Made by a program: the position numbers and the translations under genes | Shown: piece after piece, positions 62,330-64,000 of the stretch | Numbering within the stretch: the stretch's first letter is position 1 | Layout of the letters: each line of letters begins with the position of its first letter | The notes under the pieces: generated by a model | Database searches by the model: none | The model's input: the letters and a program-made list of their open reading frames with translations, nothing else | What the model was told of the DNA's origin: nothing | NCBI RefSeq assembly: GCF_003144035.1 | Contig: NZ_QFWT01000001.1 | Location: forward strand, 310,001-374,000 | Reading direction: 5' to 3' | Origin: Vibrio albus | GTDB taxonomy: Bacteria > Pseudomonadota > Gammaproteobacteria > Enterobacterales > Vibrionaceae | Length of the DNA stretch: 64,000 nucleotides

Positions 62330-62445
62330 AGGGCGCGAATATTAGCTTTCTAATCGCAGATAGTCAAAGGAAAAGGTAAAAAAGTTACGCATTTTTATTC
62401 GTTCATTTATCATGGTCACTATTCTCTATCACTGAACCTTTCCCT

Positions 62446-63030
62446 ATGACTGATTTGAAAATTATTCTTGCGTCAACTTCGCACTACCGCCGGTCTATTC
62501 TATCCAAACTTGGGTTACCATTTGATGTCGCCAAGCCCGATTGTGATGAAACACCTCTGCAAAATGAAAAGCCCCAGGAGCTCGTCTTGAGGCTCTCTCA
62601 GAGTAAAGCAGAAAGTTGCCCATGTTCTGATGAGAACCGAATCATTATCGGCTCTGATCAGGTATGTGTCATTGACGGGCAAATCATGGGGAAACCCCAT
62701 ACAAAAGAAAAAGCCATCGAACAACTACTCATGGCCAGCGGGAAAAGTATCACCTTTTATACTGGCGTCGCCCTGCATAACACTCGTACCGGGATAACCG
62801 ATACTGAATTAGATACGTTCGTTGTTCACTTCCGCCACTTAACCAAACAGCAGATCGCAAATTACGTAGAAAAAGAGCAGCCGCTGGACTGCGCCGGCGG
62901 CTTTAAAAGTGAAGGTCTGGGAATCGCCCTGTTTGAACGGCTGGAAGGCAAAGACCCGAACGCTTTGATCGGGCTGCCATTAATTACTCTGATAGACATG
63001 CTGGAAAAGCAAGGGATTACGGTACTCTAA
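62446..63030 (+). CDS. Maf-like nucleotide pyrophosphatase (YceF subgroup)
   Basis: House-cleaning NTP pyrophosphatase of 194 aa. N-terminal LASTSHYRRSILSKLGLPF, the P-loop-like ASTS-x3-R, catalytic Asp in GSDQVC (residues about 68-73), GKP(H)TKEKA and the DCAGGFKSEGLG loop are conserved. The YceF subgroup prefers m7GTP. It is opposite yceD, as in E. coli, and overlaps rluC tail-to-tail by 4 nt. Confidence 0.95.
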   Translation: MTDLKIILASTSHYRRSILSKLGLPFDVAKPDCDETPLQNEKPQELVLRLSQSKAESCPCSDENRIIIGSDQVCVIDGQIMGKPHTKEKAIEQLLMASGKSITFYTGVALHNTRTGITDTELDTFVVHFRHLTKQQIANYVEKEQPLDCAGGFKSEGLGIALFERLEGKDPNALIGLPLITLIDMLEKQGITVL

Positions 63031-63971
63031 CCTTTTCGTAACTTTTCAAGCACCCTTTCCAGCTTCGCTTCCATCGGCGCAGAGATTTCCATTAACTTCT
63101 CTGTTGCCGGGTGTACAAACTTTATATACGCCGCGTGCAAAAATAACCTGTCCAGCCCCAACTTTCCGGTGTAAGCGTCAAAGCGACGATCCCCATAACG
63201 GTCATCCCATGCAATAGGATGACCCGTATACTGGACATGCACGCGAATTTGGTGTGTACGACCGGTCACCGGGCTGGCTTGTATCAACGTCGCATTATCA
63301 AACTTCTCTAATACCTTAAAGCGGGTATCTGAAGGCTTACCGTTTGGATTTACCCGTACGATACTGTTGACTTCATTTTTCAGAAGAGGTGCCGTTACCT
63401 TACGGCAGCTATTTTTCCACACCCCCATCACTAGGGCAAAGTAATACTTCTCCACCGTTTTGTTACGAAACTGAGCCTGCAGATGACGCAGTGCCGAACG
63501 TTTTTTAGCAACCAGAAGAATCCCTGACGTATCCCGGTCAATCCGGTGTACCAGTTCCAGAAACCGGGCCTGGGGTCTGAGCGCTCTCAATGCTTCAATC
63601 GCCCCAAACTTCAGGCCACTGCCTCCATGCACCGCAGTACCCGATGGTTTATTCAAAATGAGGATATGCTCATCTTCATAGATAATACAGCTTTCAAGCT
63701 CAGCCACTTTATTTAGCTTAGTGCTCGGCACATCTGGCTCTGCTTTTACTTCAACCGTGACCGGTGGAATACGCACCAAATCGCCGGCCTGTAACTTATA
63801 TTCAGCCTTAATGCGCTTTTTGTTAACCCTGACTTCTCCTTTACGGATAATCCGGTAAACCATACTCTTAGGTATATTTTTTAACTGATTACGCAGGAAG
63901 TTATCAATGCGCTGTCCTGCCATATCGGCATCGATGTCCACAAACTGGACTTGGGTTCTAATCTCATTCAT
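63027..63971 (-). CDS. rluC: 23S rRNA pseudouridine(955/2504/2580) synthase RluC
   Basis: A 314-aa RluA-family enzyme. S4 RNA-binding domain at about residues 15-75 (GQRIDNFLRNQLKNIPKSMVYRIIRKGEVRVNKKR), then the catalytic domain with Asp in HRIDRDTSGILLVAKKR (about 141-157) and the SPVTGRTHQIRVHVQYTGHPIAWDDRYGD segment that separates RluC/RluD-like enzymes. RluC is preferred over RluD on the neighbourhood (maf, rpmF, fab). The rne gene would be expected divergently past the right edge. Confidence 0.96.
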   Translation of the reverse strand: MNEIRTQVQFVDIDADMAGQRIDNFLRNQLKNIPKSMVYRIIRKGEVRVNKKRIKAEYKLQAGDLVRIPPVTVEVKAEPDVPSTKLNKVAELESCIIYEDEHILILNKPSGTAVHGGSGLKFGAIEALRALRPQARFLELVHRIDRDTSGILLVAKKRSALRHLQAQFRNKTVEKYYFALVMGVWKNSCRKVTAPLLKNEVNSIVRVNPNGKPSDTRFKVLEKFDNATLIQASPVTGRTHQIRVHVQYTGHPIAWDDRYGDRRFDAYTGKLGLDRLFLHAAYIKFVHPATEKLMEISAPMEAKLERVLEKLRKG

Positions 63972-64000
63972 ATTGCTATTCTACCATTGGTTCGGGATTA

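Noticed and set aside
1..64000. tRNA, rRNA or mobile elements
   Set aside because: Looked for cloverleaf 3' ends, ribosomal RNA-like stretches, transposase motifs and terminal inverted repeats in gaps; none was found.

Overview
The window looks like chromosome 1 of a member of the Vibrionaceae (Vibrio or a close relative). From memory, its blocks follow the Vibrio cholerae order: lolC / PilZ protein / mfd / csiV / ndh / lpoB cluster / chemoreceptor / VC1899-type CARF nuclease, then pyrF-lapBA-ihfB-rpsA-cmk, then cheV-mlc, then ptsG-tatD-holB-tmk-mltG-pabC and the fab cluster up to rluC. GC content looks intermediate and coding density is high. I found no rRNA or tRNA genes, insertion sequences, prophage genes or CRISPR arrays.

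Layout. 1-6.8 kb: lolC (cut by the window edge), then divergently a PilZ-like protein, mfd, csiV and a GNAT acetyltransferase. 7-13 kb, minus strand: ndh with a perfect FNR-type box upstream, then ycfP-thiK-lpoB-ycfL and a TPR lipoprotein (PBP1B activation and envelope), and hinT. 13-17.4 kb, plus strand: a chemoreceptor, a standalone CARF/PD-(D/E)XK nuclease of the Card1/Can2 (VC1899) family with no CRISPR genes nearby, and udp. 17.5-24.3 kb, mostly minus: a DASS transporter, soluble histidine kinase and receiver-only regulator in one tight operon, a CBS protein, a DUF465 protein, a 30-codon basic micro-ORF, an alpha-carbonic anhydrase and a membrane acyltransferase. 24.6-28.3 kb: an ExoP-like GH3 glucosidase without a signal peptide and a SLAC1/TDT-type channel. 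28.4-37 kb, minus: a GGDEF-EAL protein with an altered EAL metal motif, pyrF, lapB, lapA, ihfB, rpsA, cmk, sohB. 37.3-43.4 kb, plus: a YciK-type reductase, then an SOS mutasome operon imuA-imuB-dnaE2 behind a perfect LexA box that overlaps its -10 element. 43.4-47.1 kb, minus: cheV, mlc, a patatin-like phospholipase and a 29-aa YnhF-like membrane peptide. 47.7-49.3 kb: an NSS transporter and its MetS-type small subunit. 49.4-64 kb: a small lipoprotein, ptsG and the operon series tatD-holB-tmk-mltG-pabC-fabF-acpP-fabG-fabD-fabH-plsX-rpmF-yceD, then maf and rluC.

How the genes work together. Most of the window is core metabolism: type II fatty-acid synthesis feeding phospholipid (plsX), LPS control (lapA/lapB) and peptidoglycan control (csiV, lpoB, mltG). 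Glucose uptake genes (ptsG, mlc) and udp have GTGA-N6-TCAC sites typical of CRP. The accessory or less described parts are the orphan CARF nuclease behind a 30-bp palindrome, the transporter/kinase/receiver operon, the imuA-imuB-dnaE2 cassette, three micro-proteins (22191, 47138, 49207) and a small upstream ORF with a strong Shine-Dalgarno in the rpsA leader.

Limits: all family calls come from reading motifs by eye. No searches, alignments or folding calculations were run. Several starts were moved to internal codons on ribosome-binding-site and family-length grounds, as stated in each entry.
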